Made by a program: the position numbers and the translations under genes
In this document: piece after piece, positions 7,600 to 16,286 of the stretch
Position numbering within the stretch: position 1 is the stretch's first letter
Layout of the letters: each line of letters starts with the position of its first letter
Assembly (NCBI GenBank): GCA_035492455.1
Contig: DATJJE010000016.1
Span: forward strand, 1 to 64,000
DNA: 64,000 nt
Direction: 5' to 3'
Source of the DNA: Gp6-AA40 sp035492455
Lineage (GTDB): Bacteria > Acidobacteriota > Vicinamibacteria > Vicinamibacterales > UBA2999
Notes under the pieces: generated by a model
Database searches by the model: none
What the model saw: the letters and a program-made list of their open reading frames with translations, nothing else
What the model was told of the DNA's origin: nothing

Positions 7600-8811
7600 A
7601 TGCGGAAGACGACGATGCGATGCGCGTGGCTCGGGCTGATAGTGATCGCCCTCGTGGGTCTTTGTGTGCTGCCAGGCGCGGCGCAGAGGCCAGCCAAGTC
7701 CGCCGGCATGCCAGTGTTCCAGGTGGATCCCACGTGGCCCGCGCTTCCCAACAACTGGGTGGTCGGCATTGTCTCGGCGGTCACCGTCGATAAGCGGGAT
7801 CACGTCTGGATCCTGCATCGCCCCCGCAGCGTCGCCGCGGAACTGAAGGGACGCGCCGCGCCGCCGGTGCTCGAGTTCGATGCGGACGGCAAGTTCGTCA
7901 ACGCGTGGGGCGGCGAGGGAAGCGGCTACGACTGGCCCACGACCGAGCACGGGATCACGATCGACAGCAAGGACGTGGTCTGGATCGGCGGCAGCGGCGT
8001 CGGCGATGACATGCTGCTGAACTTCACGCTCCAGGGAAAGTTCCTGCGCGAGTTCGGTAAAGCCCGCGAGAGCAAGGGCAACGCGGATACCGGTAACGTC
8101 AATCGGCCCGCCGACATCTTCGTCGATGCGAAAACCAACGAAGCGTACGTCGCCGACGGCTACGGCAACAGGCGTGTTGTGGTCTTCGATGCCGCCACCG
8201 GCAAGTTCAAGCGCATGTGGGGCGCGTTCGGCAACGCACCTGACAGCGATCCGCCGGCTGGTGGATTCGGCGGCGGCGGAGAACGCGGTGGCGGCGGCCG
8301 TGGACGCGGCGCACAGGCGGCGCCGGTCCTCGACACCGAGGGAAACGGCGACGAGCACTTCGGCAATCCCGTCCACGCGGTGAAGATCTCGAACGATAAC
8401 CTTGTCTATGTCGCGGATCGATCCAACCGGCGCATCCAGGTGTTCACACCAGCAGGCAAGTACGTCAGACAGGTGTTCATCAATCGGGCAGGACCGTCGG
8501 CGGGCTCGGTGGCCGGACTCGCGTTCTCACCCGACCCGCAGCAACAGTTCCTCTACGCGGCCGACTACGGCAACTCGCACGTCGCCGTGCTCGATCGCAA
8601 GACGCTCGAGGTGCTCTATCAGTTTGGAACGCGGAGCGCGAAGCCGGGCGACTTCCAGGGTCCGCATCACATCGCCGTCGATTCGAAGGGGAACCTCTAC
8701 GTCGCAGAGGTTGCGCCCGGCAACCGCGCGCAGAAGTTCCTCCTCAAGGGGATGTCGCCGACGCCTCCGCCGAATGCACTGACGGCCGCGCAGCTGGCGC
8801 CGGCACCGTAA
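7600..8811 (+). CDS. Secreted NHL-repeat beta-propeller protein
   Basis: The 403-residue product starts at ATG 7600, with GGAG five bases upstream and a signal peptide (MRKTTMRCAWLGLIVIALVG...GAAQ). It carries repeated NHL units of the type ADIFVDAKTNEAYVADGYGN, VHAVKISNDNLVYVADRSNR and HHIAVDSKGNLYVAEV, enough for a six-bladed propeller. A Gly/Arg-rich insertion (GGFGGGGERGGGGRGRGAQ) splits the middle. The family usually binds ligands or carries peptidyl-glycine lyase-type activity; no catalytic assignment is possible here. A paralogue is at 10417-11532. Longer in-frame starts exist at 7492 and 7585 but lack a signal at the N-terminus. Confidence 0.85.
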   Translation: MRKTTMRCAWLGLIVIALVGLCVLPGAAQRPAKSAGMPVFQVDPTWPALPNNWVVGIVSAVTVDKRDHVWILHRPRSVAAELKGRAAPPVLEFDADGKFVNAWGGEGSGYDWPTTEHGITIDSKDVVWIGGSGVGDDMLLNFTLQGKFLREFGKARESKGNADTGNVNRPADIFVDAKTNEAYVADGYGNRRVVVFDAATGKFKRMWGAFGNAPDSDPPAGGFGGGGERGGGGRGRGAQAAPVLDTEGNGDEHFGNPVHAVKISNDNLVYVADRSNRRIQVFTPAGKYVRQVFINRAGPSAGSVAGLAFSPDPQQQFLYAADYGNSHVAVLDRKTLEVLYQFGTRSAKPGDFQGPHHIAVDSKGNLYVAEVAPGNRAQKFLLKGMSPTPPPNALTAAQLAPAP

Positions 8812-8850
8812 CGGTCGATACTGTTCGTCCCTGACGTTTGACGAACGGAC

Positions 8851-8882
8851 CCGGTGGCAGGACCCGGGCTGCTGGACTCGCG
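8851..8882. repeat. CCGG-GACAGGACCCGGGC repeat, copy 1
   Basis: CCGGTGGCAGGACCCGGGCT... (8851 on) closely matches 10323-10352 and 12686-12717, which read CCGGCGACAGGACCCGGGCC followed by GCTCGACTCG. It lies between two convergent genes. Confidence 0.7.
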
Positions 8883-8909
8883 TGAAGGAGCGCGTCGGAG
8901 TCGCGAATC

Positions 8910-9821
8910 TCAAAAATGGACACCCAGCTTCACGCCGAACTCGTGGGTGACGTTCATCGGCTCATACGCGCCAAGCTGCTGCTCCGCGGTGATGCGATTG
9001 ACGGTAAAGCTCGCCGTCTCGTAACTGACCGGCGAGTCGCTCACGTGCCAGTGCAGGTAATACGGTTCCATCGACAAGTGCCTGGCCACCTGATATCTGG
9101 CACTCGCTCGCAGCGCCCATCCCGCGTGCTGTGAGAACGACACGTCGCTGAAGCCGTTGATGGTGAACGCAGGCGCGAACGGCGTCGCTGGAATGAATCC
9201 GCCGCCCAGCGCCGAGTCGCGTGTCTTCTGCCAGCCGTGGATGAGCGGATCGAATTCCACGTTGAAGGCGAGCGCGGTGTGCGAGGCCCCGCTGTTGCGC
9301 GCCGTGATGCCGAGCGGGACGTACAGATAATCGTCGGTGCGGTAGCCGTTCACGCCGGTCGTGCCGTTCGACAGATGTCGGAGCCCGACGCCGCTGTACG
9401 GCGAGTACGTCCAGCCTTGACCAATCAGATCCTTGCCTGCGAGCGCGCGTCCCTCCAGATACCAGTCCTTGTCCCCGCTCTCGGTGCACGGCGACGGATC
9501 GCCGATGCCGAGCCTGTAGCCGTTCGGCGACGTGCTGCTCGGCGTGATCAGATACGGTGAACACCACCCTTTGTAGGTGGCCGTGCCAATCGAGCCCCGG
9601 ACATTGCCTTGCGCGAACCAGTGCCGCTGTTCGTCGATCGGCAGGGTCGCCGTGTATTCGCCGCCGAACTTCGGCGCGTGGATCGAAATGCTGGTATCAC
9701 CGGGTTCGATATACGTGTAGCCGCTCACCACGGCATTCACGTCCTGGCCCGTCGGCGTCTGGGCAAATGCCGCGGACGATACCAGCGTCAGCAATATCGG
9801 TAGATAAGAACGAGTCCTCAT
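8910..9821 (-). CDS. Outer-membrane beta-barrel protein
   Basis: The 303-residue product has a signal peptide (MRTRSYLPILLTLVSSAAFA), then alternating amphipathic strands and a C-terminal strand ending in Phe (FGVKLGVHF), typical of outer-membrane barrels. Aromatic-rich strands such as SYETASFTVNRITAEQ and HLSMEPYYLHWHV support this. I recognise no specific family; lipid-modifying or transport roles are both possible. The ATG at 9821 is chosen for the signal peptide. It is divergent from an MmcQ/YjbR remnant that begins 35 bp away. Confidence 0.75.
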   Translation of the reverse strand: MRTRSYLPILLTLVSSAAFAQTPTGQDVNAVVSGYTYIEPGDTSISIHAPKFGGEYTATLPIDEQRHWFAQGNVRGSIGTATYKGWCSPYLITPSSTSPNGYRLGIGDPSPCTESGDKDWYLEGRALAGKDLIGQGWTYSPYSGVGLRHLSNGTTGVNGYRTDDYLYVPLGITARNSGASHTALAFNVEFDPLIHGWQKTRDSALGGGFIPATPFAPAFTINGFSDVSFSQHAGWALRASARYQVARHLSMEPYYLHWHVSDSPVSYETASFTVNRITAEQQLGAYEPMNVTHEFGVKLGVHF

Positions 9822-9855
9822 GGCGCGGGCCTTTGCGAGAGATATGCCGCGATCG

Positions 9856-10190
9856 ATGGATTCACGGAGGATGACCGCCGCGGACTTTCGATGGATCGCG
9901 CTCGGTTTCGATGGCGCCGAAGAAGGCTCGCACATGGGTGCGGTCGACTTTCGCGTCGGCGGCCGCATCTTCGCCACGCTCGCGTCAGTGAAGAGGGCTT
10001 CGGAAACCTGATGCTGACGCCTGAAATCCAGTCGGAGTTCGTGGCCGACGGGCCCGACGTGTTCCTGCCCGTGGCCGGCGGGTGAGGCCGAATGGGTGCC
10101 ACGCACATCCGCCTCGCAAAAGCGACACGCGATGTTCTAACGGGCGCGCTGCGGACCGCATGGCAACTCCGTGCCGAGAAGAACGCCGCC
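9856..10190 (+). pseudogene. MmcQ/YjbR family protein remnant, frameshifted and with a nonsense codon
   Basis: Frame 1 from ATG 9856 (or 9871) encodes MTAADFRWIALGFDGAEEG, then HMGAVDFRVGGRIFATLASVK, the N-terminal half of a YjbR/MmcQ DNA-binding-like protein. Near 9993 the frame must shift (one base lost) to continue EGFGNLMLTPEIQSEFV...VFLPVAGG. A TGA at 10083-10085 then stands where the family has Trp of a WGR motif, followed in the same frame by GRMGATHIRLA and LTGALRTAWQLRAEKN, the family's usual C-terminus. Two independent lesions argue for decay rather than one sequencing error. The following 226 bp (10191-10416) hold one dispersed repeat and no other gene I can support. Confidence 0.8.
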
Positions 10191-10322
10191 TCCAGAAGAC
10201 CGAAACGCGTGCGATCGACGCCGAGCGCGCGTGGACCGTGTCGCCGTCGGATGGCAACTTTCGTCCGCAACATCGGACACGTCGCCACAAGGAATGTTCA
10301 GCTCGACGGGAGAGGGATCAAT

Positions 10323-10352
10323 CCGGCGACAGGACCCGGGCCGCTCGACTCG
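10323..10352. repeat. CCGGCGACAGGACCCGGGCC repeat, copy 2
   Basis: CCGGCGACAGGACCCGGGCC at 10323-10342, then GCTCGACTCG, is identical over 30 bases to the copy at 12686-12715. It lies about 65 bp upstream of an NHL-repeat gene. Confidence 0.75.
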
Positions 10353-10416
10353 AAGCATATAATCGCGCCGTCGTCCTCATCCGTGCAGGCACCATCAACA
10401 TCGTGAGGAGAAGGTT

Positions 10417-11532
10417 ATGAAAGGACTGCTTCCGAAGGTCGCGCTCGCCGTCGTGGCAGTCGCGATGTTCGCGATGGCCGCGCTTGTGGTCGCTGCTGAC
10501 GCCGCGCCGAAGTTCGAGATCGATACGAGCTGGCCGAAGCCGCTGCCCAACAACTGGATCCTCGGCCAGATCGGCGGCATCTTCGTCGACAAGGACGATA
10601 ACGTCTGGATCAGCCAGCGTCCGCGCTCGGTCAACGATCGCGACAAGCGCGCCGAGCGCGGCGATAAATCGATCTGCTGCTTTACCGCGCCGTCGGTCAT
10701 CGCCTTCAATCAGGCCGGCGACGTCGTCAAGTCGTGGGGCAATCCGAAATCCGCCCAGGGCTACGACTGGCCGCAGAACGAGCACGGCATGTTCGTTGAC
10801 TACCAAGGCAACGTCTGGCTCGCCGGCAACGGCGAGAACGACGGTATGGTCCTGAAGTTCACCAACGACGGCAAGTTCCTCATGGCGATCGGCAAGTCGG
10901 CTCCGCAAACCAACAGCCTGGACCAGACGCGCGTCGGGCGCGCCGCGGACATGGTCGTTGATCCGGCAACCAACGAGCTGTACGTCGCCGACGGTTACTT
11001 CAACCACCGCATCGTGGTCTTCGATGCCGACACGGGCGCGTTCAAGCGAACGTGGGGTGCGTACGGAAAGCCGCCGACCGACGAGAAGATCAGCTACGAC
11101 GCCAAGGTGATGCCGCAGCAGTTCAACAACCCGGTGCACGGCGTTCGTATTACCAATGATGGCGAGGTCGTCGTGTCGGACCGCGCCAACAACCGCATCC
11201 AGATCTTCCGCAAGGACGGGACGTTCATCCGCGAATTGCCGGTGATGCGCGAGTCGACGGCGCCAGGCGTCACGGGATCGACGGTGTTCTGGCCGGACAA
11301 GGGACAGACGTATTGGTTTACGTCAGACGATCCGAACGGGCAGATTCACATCCTGCGGCGCGCCGACGGACAAGTGGTCGGCAGCTTCGGCCGCGTGGGC
11401 CGCGGTCCGGGCGAGTTCGAGAACCTCCACAACATCGCCATCGACAGCAAAGGGAACATCTACACCGCAGAGGTGCAGGGCCAGCGCGTCCAGCGCTTCC
11501 GATACAAAGGCGGCCTGCCGCCGATTCGGTAG
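10417..11532 (+). CDS. Secreted NHL-repeat beta-propeller protein
   Basis: The 371-residue product starts 5 bp after a GAGGAGAAGG ribosome binding site and has a signal peptide (MKGLLPKVALAVVAVAMFAM...). It contains NHL units such as GIFVDKDDNVWISQRP, ADMVVDPATNELYVADGYFN and NIAIDSKGNIYTAEVQGQRV. It is a paralogue of 7600-8811: both have PNNW, DYDWP-type and NEHGM/TEHGI segments, but this one lacks the Gly-rich insertion. A Cys pair (SICCF, near residue 87) is a local feature. Function unknown; periplasmic location is inferred. Confidence 0.87.
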   Translation: MKGLLPKVALAVVAVAMFAMAALVVAADAAPKFEIDTSWPKPLPNNWILGQIGGIFVDKDDNVWISQRPRSVNDRDKRAERGDKSICCFTAPSVIAFNQAGDVVKSWGNPKSAQGYDWPQNEHGMFVDYQGNVWLAGNGENDGMVLKFTNDGKFLMAIGKSAPQTNSLDQTRVGRAADMVVDPATNELYVADGYFNHRIVVFDADTGAFKRTWGAYGKPPTDEKISYDAKVMPQQFNNPVHGVRITNDGEVVVSDRANNRIQIFRKDGTFIRELPVMRESTAPGVTGSTVFWPDKGQTYWFTSDDPNGQIHILRRADGQVVGSFGRVGRGPGEFENLHNIAIDSKGNIYTAEVQGQRVQRFRYKGGLPPIR

Positions 11533-11666
11533 GACACGCGCGGGCGGTCGTGGGAAATCTCACGCTCGTCCGCGAATAACCGCGCGGCGCGCTCCGGCCA
11601 CACTCTCGAAACCTCCGCCCCCGCAGCTTCCGCCGCTGGAACGTCCTTTGACGTGTCCACGATTGT

Positions 11667-12662
11667 ATGGCGCGACAAGCGTTGCGACGCGTCGAGGTAA
11701 CGGTTCGCGGCGTCGACGAGATGGGCTACGTGCAACTCGGCGGCGTCGATCAATGGGTGACCATCCGCGGCGAGGATTTGTCCAACCCACTTTTGATATG
11801 CCTGCACGGCGGTCCAGGTTTTCCCGAAGCCTGGCTCCAGCGATATTTCAATGCGGTGCTCGAAAAGAGCTTCACGATCGTCTACTGGGATCAACGGGGC
11901 GCCGGCAGATCGTTCACGCCCGGCATGGCGAAATCCTCGATGACGGTCGAGCAGTTCATTTCTGATCTCGACCAGTTGGTCGATTTCGTCTGCCGACGCG
12001 TAGGACAGCGGAAGGTCGTCCTCTTCGGCCATTCATGGGGTTCGGCGCTCGGGATGCTGTATGCGGGCCGTTTCCCTGAAAAAGTGTCGGTGTATGTCGG
12101 CGGCGCCCAGATTGGCGATTGGGCCGCGGCCGAATCAGCGTCGTATGCGCTGACGCTTGCCGAGGCGGAGCGGTCGAACAACCGCAAAGCGCTGAACGCG
12201 CTTCGCACGATCGGTCCGCCGCCGTATCCCGCGAGCAGCGTGTTCACGGAACGTACATGGTCGCAGCGTCTCGACGGGCAGCTGGGGCCCGCCATGCTGT
12301 GGAACATGACGCGCATCGCGCTCAGCGGGCCGGAGCCGGTCCTGTTCAATCTGCGCAGGACCATGCGCGGCTTCCGCTTTTCCATGGACGCGATGTGGGC
12401 GGAAGTCTCGACGCTGAATCTGACGAAGCTGGTGCCAACGCTTCGGATGCCCGTCTTCTTCTTCCTCGGCAGGCGTGACCACTGGGTGGTGCCGGACACG
12501 AGCGTCACCTACTTCAACGCACTGACGGCGCCAGAAAAAACGCTCGTCTGGTTCGAGCGCTCGGGCCACGAGATGTTTGCCGACGAACCTGACAAGTTCA
12601 ATCGGACGATGGTGGATCTGGTGCGCCCCGTAGCTAGCGCTGACCTGCGTGCCGCTGCGTAG
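11667..12662 (+). CDS. Alpha/beta hydrolase, proline iminopeptidase (S33) type
   Basis: The 331-residue product shows the S33 pattern: LLICLHGGPGF (oxyanion hole), YWDQRGAGRS, FGHSWGS with nucleophile Ser123, FFFLGRRDHWV (acid region) and FERSGHEMF with the catalytic His. There is no signal peptide, so a cytosolic location is likely. S33 enzymes release N-terminal proline or hydrolyse esters and amides; the substrate is not predictable. The first ATG at 11667 has no clear ribosome binding site; an internal ATG at 11721 (MGYVQLGGVD) is a possible alternative. The 134-bp upstream spacer shows nothing else. Confidence 0.82.
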   Translation: MARQALRRVEVTVRGVDEMGYVQLGGVDQWVTIRGEDLSNPLLICLHGGPGFPEAWLQRYFNAVLEKSFTIVYWDQRGAGRSFTPGMAKSSMTVEQFISDLDQLVDFVCRRVGQRKVVLFGHSWGSALGMLYAGRFPEKVSVYVGGAQIGDWAAAESASYALTLAEAERSNNRKALNALRTIGPPPYPASSVFTERTWSQRLDGQLGPAMLWNMTRIALSGPEPVLFNLRRTMRGFRFSMDAMWAEVSTLNLTKLVPTLRMPVFFFLGRRDHWVVPDTSVTYFNALTAPEKTLVWFERSGHEMFADEPDKFNRTMVDLVRPVASADLRAAA

Positions 12663-12664
12663 AA

Positions 12665-12717
12665 GCGAGTCGAGAAACGTTCTTTCCGGCGACAGGACCC
12701 GGGCCGCTCGACTCGCG
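12665..12717. repeat. CCGGCGACAGGACCCGGGCC repeat, copy 3, with 10-bp terminal inverted repeats
   Basis: The core at 12686-12705 equals copy 2. In this copy GCGAGTCGAG (12665-12674) and CTCGACTCGC (12707-12716) form perfect 10-bp inverted ends, giving a 52-bp element that begins 3 bp after a stop codon. It could fold as a large hairpin and may serve as a terminator. Confidence 0.75.
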
Positions 12718-12848
12718 ATTTGCGGTGAGAGTCGCCGACAACGTTGATCCCCCTTCAGACGAGAAGAAAAACCGTAGGACCAGCCCTGTCACACGCTCGG
12801 GAGACGCTGCTCCCATGGCCGGAGCACGTCTCCGGCCTTGGAGGCGCC

Positions 12849-14027
12849 ATGGCCGAGCAGTCGATTGCATGTCCGTCGTGCGGGAAGAAGATTCCGCTCA
12901 CACGCGCGCTGCGCGCAGAGGTCGAACAGTCCGTCAAACAAGAATTCGACGATGTGCTGCGCGAGCGCGAGCGCGAGCTGCGCGCCACCTTCGAACAACG
13001 CCTCGAAGCCGACCTGCAGAGGGCGCAGAAGGACGCCGCCAAGAAAGTGGAGAAGAAGATGGCGCAGGAAGTGGCCGCCATGCGCGATCACATCAAGGAG
13101 CAGGCGAAGGATCTCGAGGATGCGCGGCGCAACGAGTTGGCGATGCGGAAGCGCGAACGCGAGCTCGAACGGAAACAGCATGATCTGGAACTCGAGATCG
13201 AGCGAACGCTGTGCACGGAACGCGCGAAGCTCGTCGCCGACACGCAGGAGCGCATGGCGGAGGAACACCGGCTGAAGGACGCGGAGAAGGAACGACAGCT
13301 CGCCGGCATGCGCCGTCAAATCGAGGATTTGAAACGCAAGGCCGAACAGGGGTCTCAGCAGCTCCAGGGCGAAGTCGGCGAGGAGCAACTCGAGGCGTGG
13401 CTGCGCGGCGGCTTCCCGTCAGATGACATCCGCGCGATTGGCCAGGGTGTGCGTGGCGCGGACCTGCATCAGATCGCGATCGATTCGCGCGGGCGCAAGG
13501 GCGGCTCCATTCTCTGGGAGTGCAAGAACACGCGGAACTGGAACGACGGGTGGCTGGCGAAGTTGAAACACGATCAACGCGCGCTGCACGCGGATGTCGC
13601 CGTGCTCGTATCCGCAGTGTTGCCGAAAGGCTGCACGCGGTTTGCCCTCATCGACGGGGTGCTGGTAACCGACTTCGCGTCAGCGCCCTGCCTGGCAGGC
13701 GTGTTGCGCGCCAACCTGTTCGAGCTGGCGCAGACACGCAGCGCCGCGATGCACAAGGAGGAGAAGCTCGAGCTGCTCCACCGGTATCTCTCGGGCGTCG
13801 AATTCCGGCAGCGCGTCGAAGCTGTCGTCGAAGCCTTCAACGCGATGCGCCACGACCTGGACCAGGAGCGACGCGCCGCGGAGCGGCAATGGGCGCGGCG
13901 CGCACGTCAGATCGACGCGGTGACGCTCAACGTGTCGGGGATGTACGGCGATCTGCAGGGCATCCTGCCGGCGCTCCCTTCGATCCGCCTGCTCGAGCTG
14001 CCCGGCGAGGTGGACGTCGAACCATGA
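12849..14027 (+). CDS. DUF2130 protein with PD-(D/E)XK-like core
   Basis: The 392-residue product starts 4 bp after GGAGG. It opens with a short Cys motif (CPSCGKKIPL), continues with a long charged coiled coil (about residues 25-190) and then the DUF2130 domain. In that domain GVRGAD205LHQ...LWE224CK226NTRNW has the D...E-x-K arrangement of PD-(D/E)XK nucleases, suggesting DNA binding or cleavage. This is an inference from the motif. Longer frames to 12744 lack a ribosome binding site. It is followed 32 bp later by a small membrane protein on the same strand. Confidence 0.85.
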   Translation: MAEQSIACPSCGKKIPLTRALRAEVEQSVKQEFDDVLRERERELRATFEQRLEADLQRAQKDAAKKVEKKMAQEVAAMRDHIKEQAKDLEDARRNELAMRKRERELERKQHDLELEIERTLCTERAKLVADTQERMAEEHRLKDAEKERQLAGMRRQIEDLKRKAEQGSQQLQGEVGEEQLEAWLRGGFPSDDIRAIGQGVRGADLHQIAIDSRGRKGGSILWECKNTRNWNDGWLAKLKHDQRALHADVAVLVSAVLPKGCTRFALIDGVLVTDFASAPCLAGVLRANLFELAQTRSAAMHKEEKLELLHRYLSGVEFRQRVEAVVEAFNAMRHDLDQERRAAERQWARRARQIDAVTLNVSGMYGDLQGILPALPSIRLLELPGEVDVEP

Positions 14028-14059
14028 CGGGGCATCGAGCGTTATGCTGACTGGGTACG

Positions 14060-14446
14060 ATGTTCTCCGCAGTATCGGCCTGGTTCAGTCGCTCTATCGT
14101 CCGGCTACAGACGCCGAGAAGGCTCACGTCATCGGCGGTCCGCATGGCGTATGCGGTCGCGGTGTGCACGGATCTGACGCAGCTGCTGCTGGGACCGTTC
14201 GGGTGGGTCGGTGCCGATGAAGTGTTGGATCTCGGCGCTGCCTACGTGATTTCCCGGTTCGTCGGATTCCACCCGTTGCTGTTACCGACATTCGTCCTCG
14301 AATTCGTTCCCTTCACCGACATGCTTCCAACGTGGACCGGTTGCGTCGCGTTGGTCATCAGGTCACGCAAGCGACAGGGGCTCGTCGTGGACGACCCTCC
14401 GGGTTCGACGCCGGTGATCGACGTGAAAGCGAAACGCGTCGAGTAG
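14060..14446 (+). CDS. Small predicted membrane protein
   Basis: The 128-residue product has two to three hydrophobic segments (MAYAVAVCTDLTQLLLGPFGWV, AAYVISRFVGFHPLLLPTFVLEF, WTGCVALVI) and a basic, soluble C-terminus. The middle (DLTQLLLGPFGWVG...EVLD) looks conserved in character, but I do not recognise a named family. It follows the DUF2130 gene by 32 bp and converges with a small two-helix protein gene on the other strand. Confidence 0.6.
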   Translation: MFSAVSAWFSRSIVRLQTPRRLTSSAVRMAYAVAVCTDLTQLLLGPFGWVGADEVLDLGAAYVISRFVGFHPLLLPTFVLEFVPFTDMLPTWTGCVALVIRSRKRQGLVVDDPPGSTPVIDVKAKRVE

Positions 14447-14460
14447 CGCGTTTACACGGC

Positions 14461-14685
14461 TTAAACGCGGCGTCTCGTGGGCACAACGAGCAGAACGATG
14501 CCGCCGACCAGCGCGAGCGCGCCGATCACGGGCGGAATCGGAACCGCCTTGTGCTCCTCGGTTGTGGCCCTCACCGGCCCCACGTCGAGGACGGTCTTCT
14601 GCTGAGTCCAGCGGAAACCGCCGAGCAGCAGCGAGACGAGTCCCACGACCACGAGCAAACCGCCGATGACGTTTTTCAGGGACAT
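14461..14685 (-). CDS. Small two-helix membrane protein
   Basis: The 74-residue product (MSLKNVIGGLLVVVGLVSLL..., GALALVGGIVLLVV) has two transmembrane helices joined by a short loop carrying VLDVGPVRAT and IPPV. Such proteins are common in Acidobacteria and Proteobacteria but have no assigned function. AAGGA lies 7 bp before the ATG at 14685, which supports this start over longer in-frame starts. Confidence 0.75.
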   Translation of the reverse strand: MSLKNVIGGLLVVVGLVSLLLGGFRWTQQKTVLDVGPVRATTEEHKAVPIPPVIGALALVGGIVLLVVPTRRRV

Positions 14686-14809
14686 GCTGAGGTCCTTTGC
14701 AATCGCCGAGCCGCCGACATAACTGCCGTGCTGAGGCTGGCAGTTGTTCTGCACCCTCATAGGGAGAGCAACGCAGGAGGAGAACACAGCAGAAAGGGGG
14801 ACTTCTGCC

Positions 14810-15256
14810 ATGCGCAAACAACTTAGAGGAGCCGTCCTGGCCAGCGTCGTCGCGCTCGTGTGTTGCGTAGGCGCAGCTACCGCACGCGCTGACGACTGGA
14901 ATCGCAGGACGATCCTCACGATCGATCAACCGATGATGGTTCCCGGCGCAACGCTTGCGCCCGGCACGTATACCTTCATCCTGGGCAATCCTGAAACGTC
15001 ACGCGACCACGTGTATATCCTTCGCGAGGACGGGACGCCCGTGGCCTCGGCCAGAGTCACGCACTGGCAGCGCGGCAACGAGCAGCGCGACCTCGCAATA
15101 GCCGTGGCGCTCAGCGAGAATGGCGCGATGCCCGTGATGAAAGGATGGTTCTTTCCCGGGTTGATGGACGGGTACGAATTCGTCTATCCGGCGGAGCAGT
15201 CGCGCACGATAGCGCGAGCTGAAACCGTTGTGATCCCGGTCAGCCCACGGGGCTAA
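14810..15256 (+). CDS. Secreted protein of unknown function
   Basis: The 148-residue product has a signal peptide (MRKQLRGAVLASVVALVCCVGAATARA). The mature part reads as beta strands: TILTIDQPMMVPGATLAPGTYTF, VYILREDGTPVASA and FPGLMDGYEFVYPAEQ. The pattern resembles small secreted proteins in which a metabolite-like or carbohydrate-binding beta sandwich is followed by a variable tail, but no family can be named with confidence. A strong hairpin follows the stop codon. Confidence 0.7.
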   Translation: MRKQLRGAVLASVVALVCCVGAATARADDWNRRTILTIDQPMMVPGATLAPGTYTFILGNPETSRDHVYILREDGTPVASARVTHWQRGNEQRDLAIAVALSENGAMPVMKGWFFPGLMDGYEFVYPAEQSRTIARAETVVIPVSPRG

Positions 15257-15266
15257 GCCAACGCTC

Positions 15267-15291
15267 GCAGGACGGGTTCGCCCCGTCCTGC
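15267..15291 (+). terminator. Strong hairpin after a secreted-protein gene
   Basis: GCAGGACGGG (15267-15276), loop TTCGC and CCCGTCCTGC (15282-15291) form a perfect 10-bp GC-rich stem, starting 10 bp after the stop codon at 15256. No T-run follows, so it is either a weak intrinsic terminator or an mRNA end stabiliser. Confidence 0.6.
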
Positions 15292-15347
15292 CCAGAGACG
15301 CCGATGAAACCCTACTGCCCGCGCAAAGCTCAAATCTAAATCCGCAC

Positions 15348-15914
15348 ATGCCAGACCGACGGGGCACAGAGGCTCCGAGACACAGAGAACAGATCTTCAC
15401 CGTCGGCCATTCCACGCGTCCGATCGACGAATTCATCGCACTGCTGACGGCGCACCACGTGAATCGCCTGATCGACGTTCGAACCATTCCACAATCTCGC
15501 CACAATCCACAGTTCGGCCGCGAGCGGCTCGCCGCATCGCTCGAGGGCGCCGGCATTCAGTACCTCCACATCCCTGGGCTCGGCGGCCTGCGCCGTCCCC
15601 GCAAAGACTCCACGAACACCGGCTGGCGGAATGCCAGCTTCCGCGGCTACGCGGATTACATGCAGACGCGTGAATTCGAGGAGAGCCTGAACCGCTGTAT
15701 CGCGCTGGCGGAGGAACACCAGATCGCGTTGATGTGCGCCGAGGCGGTTCCATGGAGGTGCCACCGCTCGCTGATTGCCGACGCGCTGCTGGCGCGCGAC
15801 ATCGATGTGCAGGAGATCGTCAGCGCGACCGAGCTGCGGCCGCACGCGCTGACACCGTGGGCCCGACTCGACGGATTGAAAGTGAGCTATCCGGCACTGC
15901 CGTTGACCTCTTGA
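15348..15914 (+). CDS. DUF488 domain protein (copy 1)
   Basis: The 188-residue product has the DUF488 signature IFTVGHSTRPIDEFIALL, DVRTIPQSRHNPQFG, YLHIPGLGGLRRP, RGYADYMQT and CAEAVPWRCHRSLIADAL. The family is of unknown function, often near stress or nucleic-acid genes. A close paralogue lies at 47010-47528, matching over almost its whole length. The N-terminal 14 residues (MPDRRGTEAPRHRE) are absent from the paralogue, so the true start may be further downstream. Confidence 0.88.
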   Translation: MPDRRGTEAPRHREQIFTVGHSTRPIDEFIALLTAHHVNRLIDVRTIPQSRHNPQFGRERLAASLEGAGIQYLHIPGLGGLRRPRKDSTNTGWRNASFRGYADYMQTREFEESLNRCIALAEEHQIALMCAEAVPWRCHRSLIADALLARDIDVQEIVSATELRPHALTPWARLDGLKVSYPALPLTS

Positions 15915-15924
15915 CGGGCGCCGC

Positions 15925-16221
15925 CTACCGCGCCCCGAACGTTTTCACCAGCTTGTTATAGACCCCCATCGTCAGCAGCGGTCCGACCCACATCCCGACG
16001 AAGCGGCTGCTGCGCTGGTTGCCGCGTAACTCGGCCGCCAGCGCCACGCACATGGCACAGCAGGCCGAGAACAAGAACAGGTGGGACGGAATTTTGGCGG
16101 CCTGCTGTTCAATCATGCGTGTCAGCAGGTGTTCGCGATGTTCGCTCCGCATCACCGGCGACGCGTCGATGAGGCTGCTGGCAGGCTCGCGATGGGGGTT
16201 GATTTCCGCTTGCGGCGACAT
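15925..16221 (-). CDS. Small hypothetical membrane-anchored protein
   Basis: The 98-residue product from ATG 16221 begins with a polar region (MSPQAEINPHREPASSLIDA) and then has a hydrophobic helix pair (LFLFSACCAMCVALAAEL; MWVGPLLTMGVYNKLV). I recognise no family. The Cys pair and short length suggest a membrane regulator or accessory protein. It converges with the DUF488 gene, leaving 10 bp between them, and diverges from the DUF1990-type gene at 16287. Confidence 0.55.
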   Translation of the reverse strand: MSPQAEINPHREPASSLIDASPVMRSEHREHLLTRMIEQQAAKIPSHLFLFSACCAMCVALAAELRGNQRSSRFVGMWVGPLLTMGVYNKLVKTFGAR

Positions 16222-16286
16222 ACTCGACGTGGTGCAAGCGTCACGCCACGAGACGCTCCAGGCATCCACGTTGCGTAAGTCACGTC

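Noticed and set aside
14363..14929. Minus-strand open frame (188 residues) overlapping the two small genes
   Set aside because: It is an alternative frame of the small two-helix protein gene and of the secreted gene; no signal or motif.
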